A stretch of 64,000 bases of DNA from an uncultured Flaviramulus sp. (GCA_947495125.1 CANLXL010000008.1:124001-188000), one strand, 5' to 3'. Positions 7,871 to 17,311 are shown, counted from the first letter of the stretch. Notes: generated by a model not told the origin, from the letters alone. Numbers and translations: made by a program.

Positions 7871-9280
7871 ATGGGTAAAACAGATTTTAATATTAAAACA
7901 GATTTGGTTCAGCTTATAAGCAGTGAGCAGGCCTATCATTATAATATTGTGCCCGCCGAAGCTCAAAACGGCCACCTTGTATTTAAAACCGCCACCCCTT
8001 CCGAAGCCCTAAAACAGGAATTGCAAGTGGTTTTAGGAAAGCCCGTAAAATTTTTGTCGGAGACTCCGGAGAACATACAGCACTATCTTGCGACTAATTT
8101 CAGAAAGCAATCTGCAGATATTAAAGAAGATTTGCATTATTCAGCCGATTTTCTTGAAAAACTCCTGTTGAAAGCCAAGCATATTGGGAGTAGTGATATT
8201 CATTTTGAACCCTACGAACATCGTTGTCGGGTACGTTATCGTTTAGATGGGAAGCTAAAAGAACAATTCTTAATTACCTTATCTGAATACCCGGTGATCG
8301 TTAATAAATTAAAAATTAAAGCCGGTTTAGATATTTCTGAAAAGCGATTACCACAAGACGGTCGCATTACCATAAAGACGAATACGGATGAATTTGATAT
8401 TCGTGTATCCAGTTTACCAACCCTGCATGGCGAGAAAATAGTATTGCGTATTTTAAGTAAGGATGCCGATCATATTCAACTGGAAGATTTAGGGTTTACG
8501 GCGCAAGAATTAAAGGCTTATAAGGAAACTATAAAAAAACCTAATGGGATAGTCCTTATTTCCGGCCCAACGGGTTCGGGTAAAACGACCACCTTGTATG
8601 CTACGCTTAAGCTGTTGAATGATGACAAAACCAACATCGTCACCATAGAAGACCCGATCGAATACACCCTTGAAGGGGTCAATCAAGTTCAGCTTAAAGA
8701 AAATATAGGCCTCGATTTTGCAAGTACCTTACGAACCTTTTTACGTCAGGATCCCGATGTGATCATGGTGGGGGAGATTCGTGATGTAAAAACAGCTAAT
8801 ATGGCTATTCGAGCGGCACTTACGGGGCATTTGGTGCTCTCTACCATTCATACCAACTCGGCATGGGCCACCGTGTCCAGGCTTATCGATATGGGGATCC
8901 CCGCGTTTTTAATTGCCAGTACTTTAAATGTGAGTGTGGCACAGCGCCTGGTGAGAAAGTTGTGTCCGGCCTGTAAAAAAGAAGAGATTATAAGTCCGGA
9001 TATTTTTCCCGAACATTTTGAAATCCCTAAAGACCTGAAGACCCACTATACCGCTGTTGGGTGTAACCAATGTTATCATACCGGGTATCAGGGCCGAAAA
9101 GCGATATATGAAATTATACCGATAACGAAACCTTTAGTCAACCATATTAAGCATAACGATCTTGAGATCGACAACTATTTAAAAGAGTATAACATCGCGA
9201 CTTTAAAAACCAATGCTATTGAACTTATAAAACAGGGCATAAGCTCGGTGGAGGAGGTTTATGCGTTATTAACGGATTAA
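7871..9280 (+). CDS. GspE/PilB-family secretion or pilus-assembly ATPase
   Basis: A 469-residue cytoplasmic traffic ATPase. The N-terminal domain is short (about 1-90). The PAS-like N2 domain follows (SSDIHFEPYE, VRYRLDGKL), then the ATPase core with Walker A GPTGSGKTTT (G232, K238), the Asp box (VTIEDPIEYTLEGVNQ), Walker B (DPDVIMVGEIRD) and the His box (TGHLVLSTIHTNSA). A tetracysteine zinc motif is intact (CPAC...CNQC), as in GspE and PilB but not PilT. It would power extension of the pseudopilus formed by the prepilin encoded two genes upstream. Normally a GspF/PilC platform protein works with it; here the next genes encode fibre-like proteins instead. Confidence 0.93.
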   Translation: MGKTDFNIKTDLVQLISSEQAYHYNIVPAEAQNGHLVFKTATPSEALKQELQVVLGKPVKFLSETPENIQHYLATNFRKQSADIKEDLHYSADFLEKLLLKAKHIGSSDIHFEPYEHRCRVRYRLDGKLKEQFLITLSEYPVIVNKLKIKAGLDISEKRLPQDGRITIKTNTDEFDIRVSSLPTLHGEKIVLRILSKDADHIQLEDLGFTAQELKAYKETIKKPNGIVLISGPTGSGKTTTLYATLKLLNDDKTNIVTIEDPIEYTLEGVNQVQLKENIGLDFASTLRTFLRQDPDVIMVGEIRDVKTANMAIRAALTGHLVLSTIHTNSAWATVSRLIDMGIPAFLIASTLNVSVAQRLVRKLCPACKKEEIISPDIFPEHFEIPKDLKTHYTAVGCNQCYHTGYQGRKAIYEIIPITKPLVNHIKHNDLEIDNYLKEYNIATLKTNAIELIKQGISSVEEVYALLTD

Positions 9281-9308
9281 AATTTAAACAACAAAAAGCT
9301 ATAATATT

Positions 9309-10160
9309 ATGAGAAATACACTATTAATTGGCAGTTTATGTCTGCTTACAAGTTTCTGTTTGTCGGGGCAAACTAACACCTTTCCTACTTCTGGAAATGT
9401 TGGTATTGGCACCACAAACCCAAGTGAAAAATTACATGTAGTTGGAGACATATTAAGCAATAAACTGAGTCTAAATGACCCTAATACTACGACAGATTGG
9501 AACACTGTTTGGCAAAGTGGTTTCTATGAAAGTTACAATGCAAGCAATGCTCCAGAAACTGGCGGCTGGTTTTGGGGTTTAAACATGAATCATCACTCCA
9601 ATAATCCAAATTACAGATATAATGGACAAATCGCAATTAAGAATTCCAGCACATCACCTATAATGTACATTAGAAGCACCAATGTTGATGGCATCGGTAC
9701 ATGGGCAAAGATTCTGAGCGACACAGGAACCCAAGTTATCAATGGCTCTTTGGGCATCGGTACAACTAATCCAGACGCCAAACTAGCCGTAAAAGGCAAC
9801 ATCCACACCAACGAAGTCAAAGTAGACCTGTTAGGTGCTATAGCCCCGGATTATGTGTTCTACAAGGATTATGATTTAAAATCTCTAAAAGCTGTTGAAG
9901 ATTATATAGCTTCGGAAGGACATTTACCTAATATCCCTTCAGCAAAAGAAATGGAAGCAGACGGCATCAAACTAAAGGAAATGAATTTAAAGCTCCTTGA
10001 AAAAATTGAGGAGTTGACACTTTATACCATTGAACAGGAAAAGGAAATAATGACGCTTAAAAATAAATTTTCAAAAGTTGATGGCCTTGAAAAAGAATTA
10101 CAAAAACAAAAAGATAAACTGCAAAAGATTGAAGACTTATTAAATTCTAAAAAACAATAA
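9309..10160 (+). CDS. Exported fibre-like protein 6 inside the secretion operon
   Basis: A 283-residue relative of the minus-strand fibre family: signal peptide (about 1-21), SGNVGIGTTNPSEKLHV at the head, a variable domain (about 45-140), a second GIGTTNPDAKLAVKGNI linker, the C-terminal module (VKVDLLGAIAPDYVFY, GHLPNIPSAKEMEADGIKL, LLEKIEELTL) and a terminal coiled coil. Its module forms a subtype with gene 7 and differs from the minus-strand subtype (VKVDLLGAIAPDY against VRVDLxGWSDF). It lies 28 bases after the ATPase gene and 4 bases before gene 7, so it is part of the secretion operon. It may be a substrate or tip component of the apparatus (inference). Confidence 0.8.
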   Translation: MRNTLLIGSLCLLTSFCLSGQTNTFPTSGNVGIGTTNPSEKLHVVGDILSNKLSLNDPNTTTDWNTVWQSGFYESYNASNAPETGGWFWGLNMNHHSNNPNYRYNGQIAIKNSSTSPIMYIRSTNVDGIGTWAKILSDTGTQVINGSLGIGTTNPDAKLAVKGNIHTNEVKVDLLGAIAPDYVFYKDYDLKSLKAVEDYIASEGHLPNIPSAKEMEADGIKLKEMNLKLLEKIEELTLYTIEQEKEIMTLKNKFSKVDGLEKELQKQKDKLQKIEDLLNSKKQ

Positions 10161-10164
10161 ACGT

Positions 10165-11259
10165 ATGAAGAAAGCACGTTATATTTTCCTCCTTTGCTCA
10201 TTTGCGAGCTTTTATTTGTCTTCGCAAACCATTGTTGAGACAGTTTCGTCGGGAACATCAGGAGATGCTACGCTAAAAATAGAAGCTGATACCGATAATA
10301 ATAATGAAAATGATAATCCTAAAATACATTTCAGTCAAGATGGAGGGTTAACGAGTGGATATATGGGCTTAATAGGAGATGCTGGCTCACTATTTACCAA
10401 TTCAAATGTAAATAGTTTATTTGTTCAATCTCCTGGAAGTTTCGATTTTCAAATAGCCACTAATAATATGGCTAGAGTTACGGTAAATAATTCGGGGAAC
10501 ATGGGTATTGGAACAACTACGCCTTCGGAAAAATTAGAAGTAGCCGGACATATTTTAGCTAGCGGAGTTACTACAAACATAAGAATTGAGGGAACAGGTT
10601 CGGGCAATTACAATGGCGCGAATTTAATTCTCTCTGCTAAAGGCGTGAATGCTGGCAATAAGCATGCATCTACATACTTTATTACACATAGAGGTCTAGA
10701 CGGAGTGGCAACATTAGAAATGCAAAGACGTGATATAGCAAATACTTACAATGGAACTCTATTATTATATAAGGACGGACATGGATGGGAATTTAGAACA
10801 GCTTCAGCTGTTGGTAGCTCGGGTACTTCTACAATGTTTTCAATAAAGAACTCGGGTAATGTCGGAATAGGAACGACGTCACCAGACGCCAAACTAGCCG
10901 TAAAAGGCAACATCCACACCAACGAAGTCAAAGTAGACCTGTTAGGCGCCATAGCCCCGGATTATGTGTTCTACGAAGATTACGATTTAAAATCTCTTAA
11001 AGCTGTTGAAGATTATATAGCTAAAGAAGGCCATTTACCTAATATTCCTTCGGCAAAAGAAATGGAAGCAGACGGCATCAAACTAAAGGAAATGAATTTA
11101 AAGCTCCTTGAAAAAATTGAAGAGTTGACACTGTATGCCATCAATCAGGAAAAACGTATTAAAGTTGTAGAAGAAGAGAATGTTGTCCTTAAAGAACAAG
11201 CTCAAAGAATGGATTTGTTAGAAGAAAAAATAAACGTATTACTTAACACAAAAGATTAA
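10165..11259 (+). CDS. Exported fibre-like protein 7 inside the secretion operon
   Basis: A 364-residue paralogue of gene 6. The signal peptide is followed by a variable domain (about 22-105), a MGIGTTTPSEKLEVAG linker, a second variable domain, then the GIGTTSPDAKLAVKGNI linker and the C-terminal module with terminal coiled coil. From about 10887 the DNA is nearly identical to 9771-10050 of gene 6 over more than 200 bases, while the upstream parts differ. This is a sign of recent duplication or gene conversion of the module. The secretin gene starts 29 bases downstream. Function unknown; exported. Confidence 0.8.
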   Translation: MKKARYIFLLCSFASFYLSSQTIVETVSSGTSGDATLKIEADTDNNNENDNPKIHFSQDGGLTSGYMGLIGDAGSLFTNSNVNSLFVQSPGSFDFQIATNNMARVTVNNSGNMGIGTTTPSEKLEVAGHILASGVTTNIRIEGTGSGNYNGANLILSAKGVNAGNKHASTYFITHRGLDGVATLEMQRRDIANTYNGTLLLYKDGHGWEFRTASAVGSSGTSTMFSIKNSGNVGIGTTSPDAKLAVKGNIHTNEVKVDLLGAIAPDYVFYEDYDLKSLKAVEDYIAKEGHLPNIPSAKEMEADGIKLKEMNLKLLEKIEELTLYAINQEKRIKVVEEENVVLKEQAQRMDLLEEKINVLLNTKD

Positions 11260-11288
11260 AAAGGCAGGAGCCAAACACAGACTGAGGA

Positions 11289-13532
11289 ATGAAGAAGCTA
11301 CTATTTATTTTATTGTTATTAACACTTAATTTAGGGTTTTCGCAAAGCGAGGATTCACGCGTTCAGACCATTAAAAACCAACTGGAACTTTTGGCTATGG
11401 ATAATGAAGGATTGACGCAGCAAGTGAAATCTGAAATTAGTGTGAGTAATATTTCATTATCCAATTTTTTATTGGCGGTTTCCGAAATTCATCAAGTTAA
11501 CTTAAACCTTGCTCCTGAACTTAATCAAATCAATATTGTCAATAACTTTTCTAATGTTACGGTAGCCGATTTATTGGTCTTTCTGTGTAAGGAATATGGG
11601 CTTACCATAGATTTTACCGGTAATATCATGTCTATAAAAAAGTATGTAGCCCCTGCTGTAGTTCCGGAAGTTCGGGTTATTCCCGTGATATACACCCCCA
11701 ATGCCAATACCATTACTATTGATGCCAAAGGGGATAAGCTCTATGACGTGTTTAAGCGCATTATGGACGAATCCGGTAAAAACCTGGTATTCGCTCCGGG
11801 TTTGGAAAATAAATTGATTACATCCTATATTAAGGCTATGCCTTTCGATGCCGCCATGGATAAACTCGCATTGGCAAATCAGCTATTTAGCGAAAAGACA
11901 AAAGACAACTTCTATGTGTTCGAAGCCGATGCATCAACGGGGAATAACCAAAGTTTATCTCAAAGAACATCGAACTTAAATTTTAAAATTTTAGATTCGG
12001 AATCTAAACTGCTCGAGGTTGATTTTAAGAATACGCCTATTTTCAGTATTATAAATGACATCGGAGAGGCCTTAGGAATCGATATATTTACAGCAACGCC
12101 TTTGGATAATGCAGGAACCATTACTTTTAAAACCAAAGCCATTACTTTTGATGACTTACTGGTGAAAATGTTTGAATCCAAAAGTGCATCTATACCTATA
12201 AATCAGGCCTTAAGCAATCCGACGAATCAACAACCCGGAAATACACAAAATACAAACAACCAACCTGGCAATGCGACGGCTTCTTCCGGGGAGAAATTCA
12301 CATTTAAAAAAGAAGGCAACATTTATTACTTTGGAACGGAACAACAGCTTAGTGTTCGGTCTGTAGAAATTATTCAGTTGCAACATCGGTCGGTTGAATT
12401 ATTATCAGATCCAACCGGAGGAGGTAATAGAAACAGGACCGTGGGTAGAACGTCTTATGGAAACCAAAACAGCTATAATAACTTTAGTCGTTATGGTAAT
12501 AGTTATGGTAACAATAACGGTTATAATAATAGCTCCAATAGAAATTTTAACAACCAGTACGGTAATAATGGGATCAATAATAACTCCGGTAGAACGTCGA
12601 TTAACACAGGGAATAGAAATAGCTTTAGCGATACAGGAAGTAAAGGAGAAGCTTTAATAAGTGTACTTCCGGATGAAGTTACCAGAGATCTTGATATTAA
12701 AACAGATAACGAGCTTAATAGTTTTTATGTGACGGGCTCTGCGGCTAACATAGAACGTTTTAAAGCCTTTGTGAAAAAAATAGATAAACCTGTTCCGGTG
12801 ATCCTTATTGAGGTCATGCTTATTGAAGTGAGTAGAAATTCCACTATAGAATCCGGAGTAACCTGGGGAATCGGGGAAGATCCGGTAGAAACGAAAGGCG
12901 GTGTTTTCCCTACAACCGATTTGACTTTAGGTGCTAAAACCATCAACCGCGTGCTCAATGGTTTTGACGGCTTTGGACATGTTAATATTGGAAAGGTAGT
13001 CCCAAATTTCTTCGCCACGGTAAAAGCCATGGAGTCTAATGGCAATTTAAAAATACGTTCTACACCAAAGTTGTCCACATTAAATGGACATCGCGCTACG
13101 TTTTCAAACGGACAAACCTCATATTATGCAGTAACCCAGCGGAATATTTATGGAACCGACAACCCGCAAACTTCTGAAATAACTAATTACGAGCCTATAG
13201 ATGCCGAACTCGGACTAACCATTAAACCCATGGTTTCCGGTGATGGGCAAGTTACACTGGATATTTTTGTAGTGCAATCCAGCTTCGGAGCTCGTGTTGC
13301 GGAAGATGCTCCACCGGATTTAAGCTCCAGAGAGTTTACCTCCATCATTCGTGTAAGAGATCAGGATATTGTAGTGTTGGGTGGTTTGGAAGAACAGGAA
13401 AAGAATGATGCCGGTACCGGAGTTCCGTTTTTAGCCCGAGTTCCCATTATTAAATGGCTATTCAGTTCCCGTAAACGCGTAGACTCTAAAGCAAAACTTA
13501 CCGTCCTTATTAAACCAACGGTGATTTATTAA
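11289..13532 (+). CDS. Secretin (GspD/PilQ family outer-membrane channel)
   Basis: A 747-residue secretin. The signal peptide (about 1-18) is followed by an N-terminal STN-like domain (SNISLSNFLLAVSEIHQVN), further N-domains, a second STN-like segment near residue 250, and an Asn/Gly/Ser-rich low-complexity insert (about 378-450). Next come a final N-domain (ITGSAANIERFKAFVKKIDK) and the C-terminal secretin core (VILIEVMLIEV, LKIRSTPKLSTLNG, VVLGGLEEQEKN, VPFLARVPIIKWLFSS). It forms the outer-membrane ring of the apparatus. Its stop overlaps the start of the next gene by one base (TAATG), so the two are translationally coupled. The Asn-rich insert between N-domains is unusual and may be a flexible periplasmic linker. 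Confidence 0.92.
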   Translation: MKKLLFILLLLTLNLGFSQSEDSRVQTIKNQLELLAMDNEGLTQQVKSEISVSNISLSNFLLAVSEIHQVNLNLAPELNQINIVNNFSNVTVADLLVFLCKEYGLTIDFTGNIMSIKKYVAPAVVPEVRVIPVIYTPNANTITIDAKGDKLYDVFKRIMDESGKNLVFAPGLENKLITSYIKAMPFDAAMDKLALANQLFSEKTKDNFYVFEADASTGNNQSLSQRTSNLNFKILDSESKLLEVDFKNTPIFSIINDIGEALGIDIFTATPLDNAGTITFKTKAITFDDLLVKMFESKSASIPINQALSNPTNQQPGNTQNTNNQPGNATASSGEKFTFKKEGNIYYFGTEQQLSVRSVEIIQLQHRSVELLSDPTGGGNRNRTVGRTSYGNQNSYNNFSRYGNSYGNNNGYNNSSNRNFNNQYGNNGINNNSGRTSINTGNRNSFSDTGSKGEALISVLPDEVTRDLDIKTDNELNSFYVTGSAANIERFKAFVKKIDKPVPVILIEVMLIEVSRNSTIESGVTWGIGEDPVETKGGVFPTTDLTLGAKTINRVLNGFDGFGHVNIGKVVPNFFATVKAMESNGNLKIRSTPKLSTLNGHRATFSNGQTSYYAVTQRNIYGTDNPQTSEITNYEPIDAELGLTIKPMVSGDGQVTLDIFVVQSSFGARVAEDAPPDLSSREFTSIIRVRDQDIVVLGGLEEQEKNDAGTGVPFLARVPIIKWLFSSRKRVDSKAKLTVLIKPTVIY

Positions 13533-14737
13533 TGATAGCACGATTAAAAACATACCTGCTTTATGGAAAGTATTTTTGCGGGGTCGAGCATACTTCTGAA
13601 CATGGAGAAGAGAAACTCTATGTCTCCGTTTTAAAAAAATCTAAGAATGCTATAGATATTGATAGTGCCTTTCAAGCAGCTTCCTTAGATGTTTTAAAAA
13701 CGAAGCTTTCCAAAGGTCAGCATGTTAGTCTTATCATTAATAATGACAATATCCTTACGAAACGTTTAGAAAGTGAACCTTTAGAGGCCGAAAAACTGGT
13801 TTATAAAGCCTTTCCAAATATTAATTTGGAGGATTTTTATTATGAAACTATTACACAAAAGGGAACACACTTTATAGCCATTTGCAGAAAGGCGTATTTA
13901 GATGAACTTATTGCAGAATATAGAACTTGTGGTGTGGCAGTTATTAATATAGCTTTGGGGAATTTGGCAGCTTCGAGTCTCTCTCGTTTTGTAAACCGGA
14001 GTACACTGTTAACTTCAAATGCTAAGATTTCTTTTGACAGTGAAACGACTACTGCTATTGAAAGAACCGATACAAAAGCGAATGAAACCTACAATATTAA
14101 CGGTTTATCTGTGAATAATGACTATCTGCTGTCTTTGACCGGGGCATTAGACACCGTATTGCATCACTTCGAATCTACTACGAGTTTTAAACATTTAAAG
14201 CAATCCTTTATAAGTGATTATACCCAGGCAAAATTCTTTAGTCTGTTTTTTAAATTTGGAATGGTATTTATATTGGCGATACTGTTAATCAATTTTGTGG
14301 TGTTTAATCATTATTATAATCGCGTTAATACCCTGCAGCAAACCTCACAAATAAATCAAACCACAAAGCAGAAGCTGCTGAAGCTTGATGAAGCTGTCAA
14401 CAAATCACAAAAAATGGTAGATGATATGCTTAAAAGTAGTTCTTCTAAAAGTTCATTTTATGCTAACGCTTTGGTGCAAAGTATACCACAGTCCATAGTA
14501 CTGTCTGAATTAAATTATCAGCCTTTGGAAAAGACGATTAGAAAGGATAAAGTCATTTTATTAAAGAACAACACCATGGTCGTATCGGGAGCATCGAGTA
14601 ACAGTGATGCATTTTCGAAATGGATAGCCCATTTGGAGTCCATGGCATGGATCAATACTATTGATATTTTGAGTTATGAAGATGGGACAAAAGCTGTGTC
14701 TGATTTTAGTATAAAACTAAACATGGGGTATGACTAA
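13532..14737 (+). CDS. Fused PilM/PilN-like (GspL-like) inner-membrane assembly protein
   Basis: A 401-residue protein. The first 225 or so residues are cytoplasmic and look like a degenerate actin-like PilM/GspL domain. One membrane segment (about 237-262, FFKFGMVFILAILLINFVVF) is followed by a coiled coil and a periplasmic ferredoxin-like region of the PilN type (QSIPQSIVLSELNYQP, MVVSGASSNSDAFSKWIAHL). This topology equals GspL or a PilM-PilN fusion. It would link the ATPase to the PilO-like protein encoded next, whose start overlaps this gene by 8 bases. Family assignment rests on topology and gene order more than on motifs, so the name is tentative. Confidence 0.7.
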   Translation: MIARLKTYLLYGKYFCGVEHTSEHGEEKLYVSVLKKSKNAIDIDSAFQAASLDVLKTKLSKGQHVSLIINNDNILTKRLESEPLEAEKLVYKAFPNINLEDFYYETITQKGTHFIAICRKAYLDELIAEYRTCGVAVINIALGNLAASSLSRFVNRSTLLTSNAKISFDSETTTAIERTDTKANETYNINGLSVNNDYLLSLTGALDTVLHHFESTTSFKHLKQSFISDYTQAKFFSLFFKFGMVFILAILLINFVVFNHYYNRVNTLQQTSQINQTTKQKLLKLDEAVNKSQKMVDDMLKSSSSKSSFYANALVQSIPQSIVLSELNYQPLEKTIRKDKVILLKNNTMVVSGASSNSDAFSKWIAHLESMAWINTIDILSYEDGTKAVSDFSIKLNMGYD

Positions 14738-15242
14738 CAAAACAAAAAATATAGCTTTACTTGTTGGGTTTTTGTTGGCCTTGGTGCTAAGCTATCAGCT
14801 GGCAATTTCGAAAACCGTTGCGCTTAAAAAGGAATTTAACCTGCTTAAAAAACAGGAAGTTTTATTTGAAAATACACCCAAGCAAATTTCCCTTTTAAAA
14901 CAAAAACAAAAGTATTACGATTCCCTGCTTACCAAATATCAAATGGCCGGTAGTTCATTGCAGAACAATCTTTTAAAGACTATAAACGCATTCGCAGATA
15001 GTAGTCATATTAAAGTGGTCTCTTTTTTAGAACCCCACAGTATTGTTAAGGATGATTTAAAAATAAACACCTATCAATTTGTGCTGGAAGGCCATTATAA
15101 TGCCATACTAAAACTGATTCATAAATTAGAACAGGATACCAGATTTGGGGAAATTACGAACCTTCATTTTGAAAAGAAAAAGAACTTCAGAACCGGAAAG
15201 TACTACTTGCAAGCACGGGTTTTATTGAAGAGTTTCGGGTAG
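14730..15242 (+). CDS. PilO/GspM-like inner-membrane protein
   Basis: A 170-residue protein with one N-terminal membrane segment (about 7-27, IALLVGFLLALVLSYQLAI), a coiled coil (about 32-60) and a small periplasmic alpha/beta domain (about 75-170). This is the architecture of PilO and GspM, the partners of PilN and GspL. It overlaps the preceding gene by 8 bases and is the last gene of the nine-gene operon. No PilP/GspC gene follows. Confidence 0.65.
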   Translation: MTNKTKNIALLVGFLLALVLSYQLAISKTVALKKEFNLLKKQEVLFENTPKQISLLKQKQKYYDSLLTKYQMAGSSLQNNLLKTINAFADSSHIKVVSFLEPHSIVKDDLKINTYQFVLEGHYNAILKLIHKLEQDTRFGEITNLHFEKKKNFRTGKYYLQARVLLKSFG

Positions 15243-15308
15243 TTGAGAGTAATCAGGTTTGTATATAGATTTATATATCCATTGAGATTTTGCCCTCCTT
15301 TTTTGAAG

Positions 15309-16481
15309 TTACTTTACTGAAACCTCTAAAGGTGAATTAATGCTTAGCGCAAAGTCATTGAGATACTGCTCCCAGTCTTCTGAATTTTTAAAATGACCAC
15401 TTTCCTTCCATCCGAAACCAGCATAATATGTCACCGTATTATGTTGTACTTTAAGATGTGCATAAGCATGACTAAGATCTTTAGCCTCAACATTATAATT
15501 TTCAAAACCTGAGAAGGTATATTTATGGGCTATAATAGCGGTGCCTAATTCTGATTTACCATGCGGTTGCCAATAGCTTATCCAACCGTTATGACTATTT
15601 TCAAAGACCTTCCCATCTTTTTCATGCAAGGTTAATCCCGCCGAAATGTGTTCGGTGCCTTCGATAGAAATTTTGAATTTTGATAAATGATGACCTCGGT
15701 CTAAACTAATAATTTTTGATTCTTTAATGAGCTTCCCGGAAGCATTCCAATCGGCATATTTCAAATAGAAACTGGTCCTAATAGGACCGGTAGTTATGGT
15801 TTTCCATTCGGTAAAGTTTTTGGAATAATAATACATGCTATCCACTTTTACAGCACTACCACCAACGCCTCGGCTTATACCAACATGGAAATTATCAAGG
15901 CCTTCACCAGTGTCTTCATGATAAGAGCCCTCCGTTTCCAGTTCCTTTTTATACCAGGTGTTAATAATAGGATACTCCACCTTTTTTAACCAGGCATCAA
16001 TACCACTTGTAAGCGTACCTCCGGGAACAGAATCTTCGACCATCTTTTGAGCTGCTGGACCAAATACTCTAAACGCTACTTTGTCGTTTTCCCAGGCATA
16101 ATCATCGGTGCGTTCAGGAACAAATCTTGAATAACAATAATCTGTTGCGGTTATTTTTTCTTGTTCACCAATACTAAATACTTTAAATTCTTTTTCAGAA
16201 TTAGGACTTAATCTTGGTTGAAAAAGAATGTCATCTGCAACACCATCGTCATTATTATCAACGATTTGAGTGATTTGAATGTCTCCGGATTTTATATCTC
16301 GGATTCCAATACCACTAAGATCATCCATCTTTAAAAAATCTTTACTCAACACTATGGTTTCAAAGGACCGCTCAAGATTTAGTGTGTTTTTAATGGTAAT
16401 AATTATAGAGTCCTCTTTTTGAGAACATGCTGTTATTACTAAAACACAAAAGGAGAAAGACAACGATTTAAGAAGGTTCAT
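15309..16481 (-). CDS. DUF4861-family lipoprotein of a uronate-utilisation locus
   Basis: A lipoprotein of about 390 residues. The open frame reaches back to 16580, but the ATG at 16481 begins a lipoprotein signal (MNLLKSLSFSFCVLVITAC) and avoids overlap with kduD, so I use it. The body matches the DUF4861 family, whose members occur next to lyases and KduI/KduD in Bacteroidota polysaccharide loci; its reaction is not established. Recognisable stretches are DDGVADDILFQP and GEGLDNFHVGISRGVGG. The gene follows kduD by 19 bases on the same strand, so it is part of the kduI-kduD unit. It probably acts in the periplasm or at the outer membrane on unsaturated uronate oligomers (inference). Confidence 0.8.
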   Translation of the reverse strand: MNLLKSLSFSFCVLVITACSQKEDSIIITIKNTLNLERSFETIVLSKDFLKMDDLSGIGIRDIKSGDIQITQIVDNNDDGVADDILFQPRLSPNSEKEFKVFSIGEQEKITATDYCYSRFVPERTDDYAWENDKVAFRVFGPAAQKMVEDSVPGGTLTSGIDAWLKKVEYPIINTWYKKELETEGSYHEDTGEGLDNFHVGISRGVGGSAVKVDSMYYYSKNFTEWKTITTGPIRTSFYLKYADWNASGKLIKESKIISLDRGHHLSKFKISIEGTEHISAGLTLHEKDGKVFENSHNGWISYWQPHGKSELGTAIIAHKYTFSGFENYNVEAKDLSHAYAHLKVQHNTVTYYAGFGWKESGHFKNSEDWEQYLNDFALSINSPLEVSVK

Positions 16482-16500
16482 ATACGATGCTTTAAAGGTA

Positions 16501-17295
16501 TTAATCTTCGTTTGAAGGTTTTCCGATAGTGGCCAAAATCCCGCCATCAACATATACGATTTGACCGTTAACGAAGTCACTTGCCTTAGAGGACAAAAAA
16601 ATGGCGGTACCCGCTAAATCTTCGGGGTTACCCCAACGCGCTGCCGGTGTACGACTAATGATAAACTCGTTAAAGGGATGACCATCGACTCGAATGGGCG
16701 CCGTTTGAGCTGTTGCAAAATAGCCAGGTCCAATGCCATTGGTTTGAATATTGTATTTGGCCCATTCCGTGGCCATGTTTTTAGTAAGCATTTTTAATCC
16801 GCCTTTAGCCGCTGCATAAGCACCTACAGTATTCCTTCCTAACTCCGTCATCATGGAACAGATGTTGATTATTTTTCCACCATCGCGTGTCATCATTCCT
16901 TTTGCTACTTTTTTGGCAACTATAAAAGGAGCTACCAAATCTACATTTATCACGGCTTCAAAATCTGCTACCTTCATATCGATCAGTGGTGTTCTTTTAA
17001 TAATTCCGGCGTTATTAATTAATATGTCTATCGCTCCAATTTCAGCCTCGATCTTGTCAATGTTAGCATTAACCACTGTTTCGTTAGTAACATCGAAGAG
17101 ATAACCAAAGGCTTTAATGCCTTCTTGTTTGTATTCGGTAATGGCATTATCCAATTTTTCCCGTGATGAATTTCCGTTAATCACCAAGGTAGCACCTGCG
17201 TGCCCAAGTCCTTTGGCCATGGCCATTCCAAGACCATGAGTCCCTCCGGTTATAAGAGCGATCTTTCCTTTTAAATCAAATAGACTGGTCGACAT
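16501..17295 (-). CDS. kduD: 2-deoxy-D-gluconate 3-dehydrogenase-type SDR (KduD)
   Basis: A 264-residue short-chain dehydrogenase. The cofactor motif is GGTHGLGMAMA, followed by NNAG (LINNAGIIKRTPL), a catalytic Ser in the ICSMMTE stretch and YAAAK as the Tyr/Lys pair. Its best family fit is KduD, which reduces 2,5-diketo-3-deoxygluconate to KDG using NAD(P)H. It lies 16 bases after kduI, the enzyme supplying that substrate, which strengthens the call. Length matches KduD (about 253-265). A gluconate 5-dehydrogenase is an alternative name often given to relatives. Confidence 0.9.
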   Translation of the reverse strand: MSTSLFDLKGKIALITGGTHGLGMAMAKGLGHAGATLVINGNSSREKLDNAITEYKQEGIKAFGYLFDVTNETVVNANIDKIEAEIGAIDILINNAGIIKRTPLIDMKVADFEAVINVDLVAPFIVAKKVAKGMMTRDGGKIINICSMMTELGRNTVGAYAAAKGGLKMLTKNMATEWAKYNIQTNGIGPGYFATAQTAPIRVDGHPFNEFIISRTPAARWGNPEDLAGTAIFLSSKASDFVNGQIVYVDGGILATIGKPSNED

Positions 17296-17311
17296 ATGTT
17301 ATGAATTTAAT

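Noticed and set aside
541-11259. Prophage tail-fibre region
   Set aside because: The fibre-like proteins have signal peptides and sit beside a secretion operon; no capsid, terminase, tail or lysis gene is present.
12394-12657. 87-codon frame inside the secretin gene
   Set aside because: It is an out-of-frame reading of the Asn-rich repeat.
16482-16580. N-terminal extension of the DUF4861 protein
   Set aside because: It overlaps kduD, and the lipoprotein signal begins at 16481.
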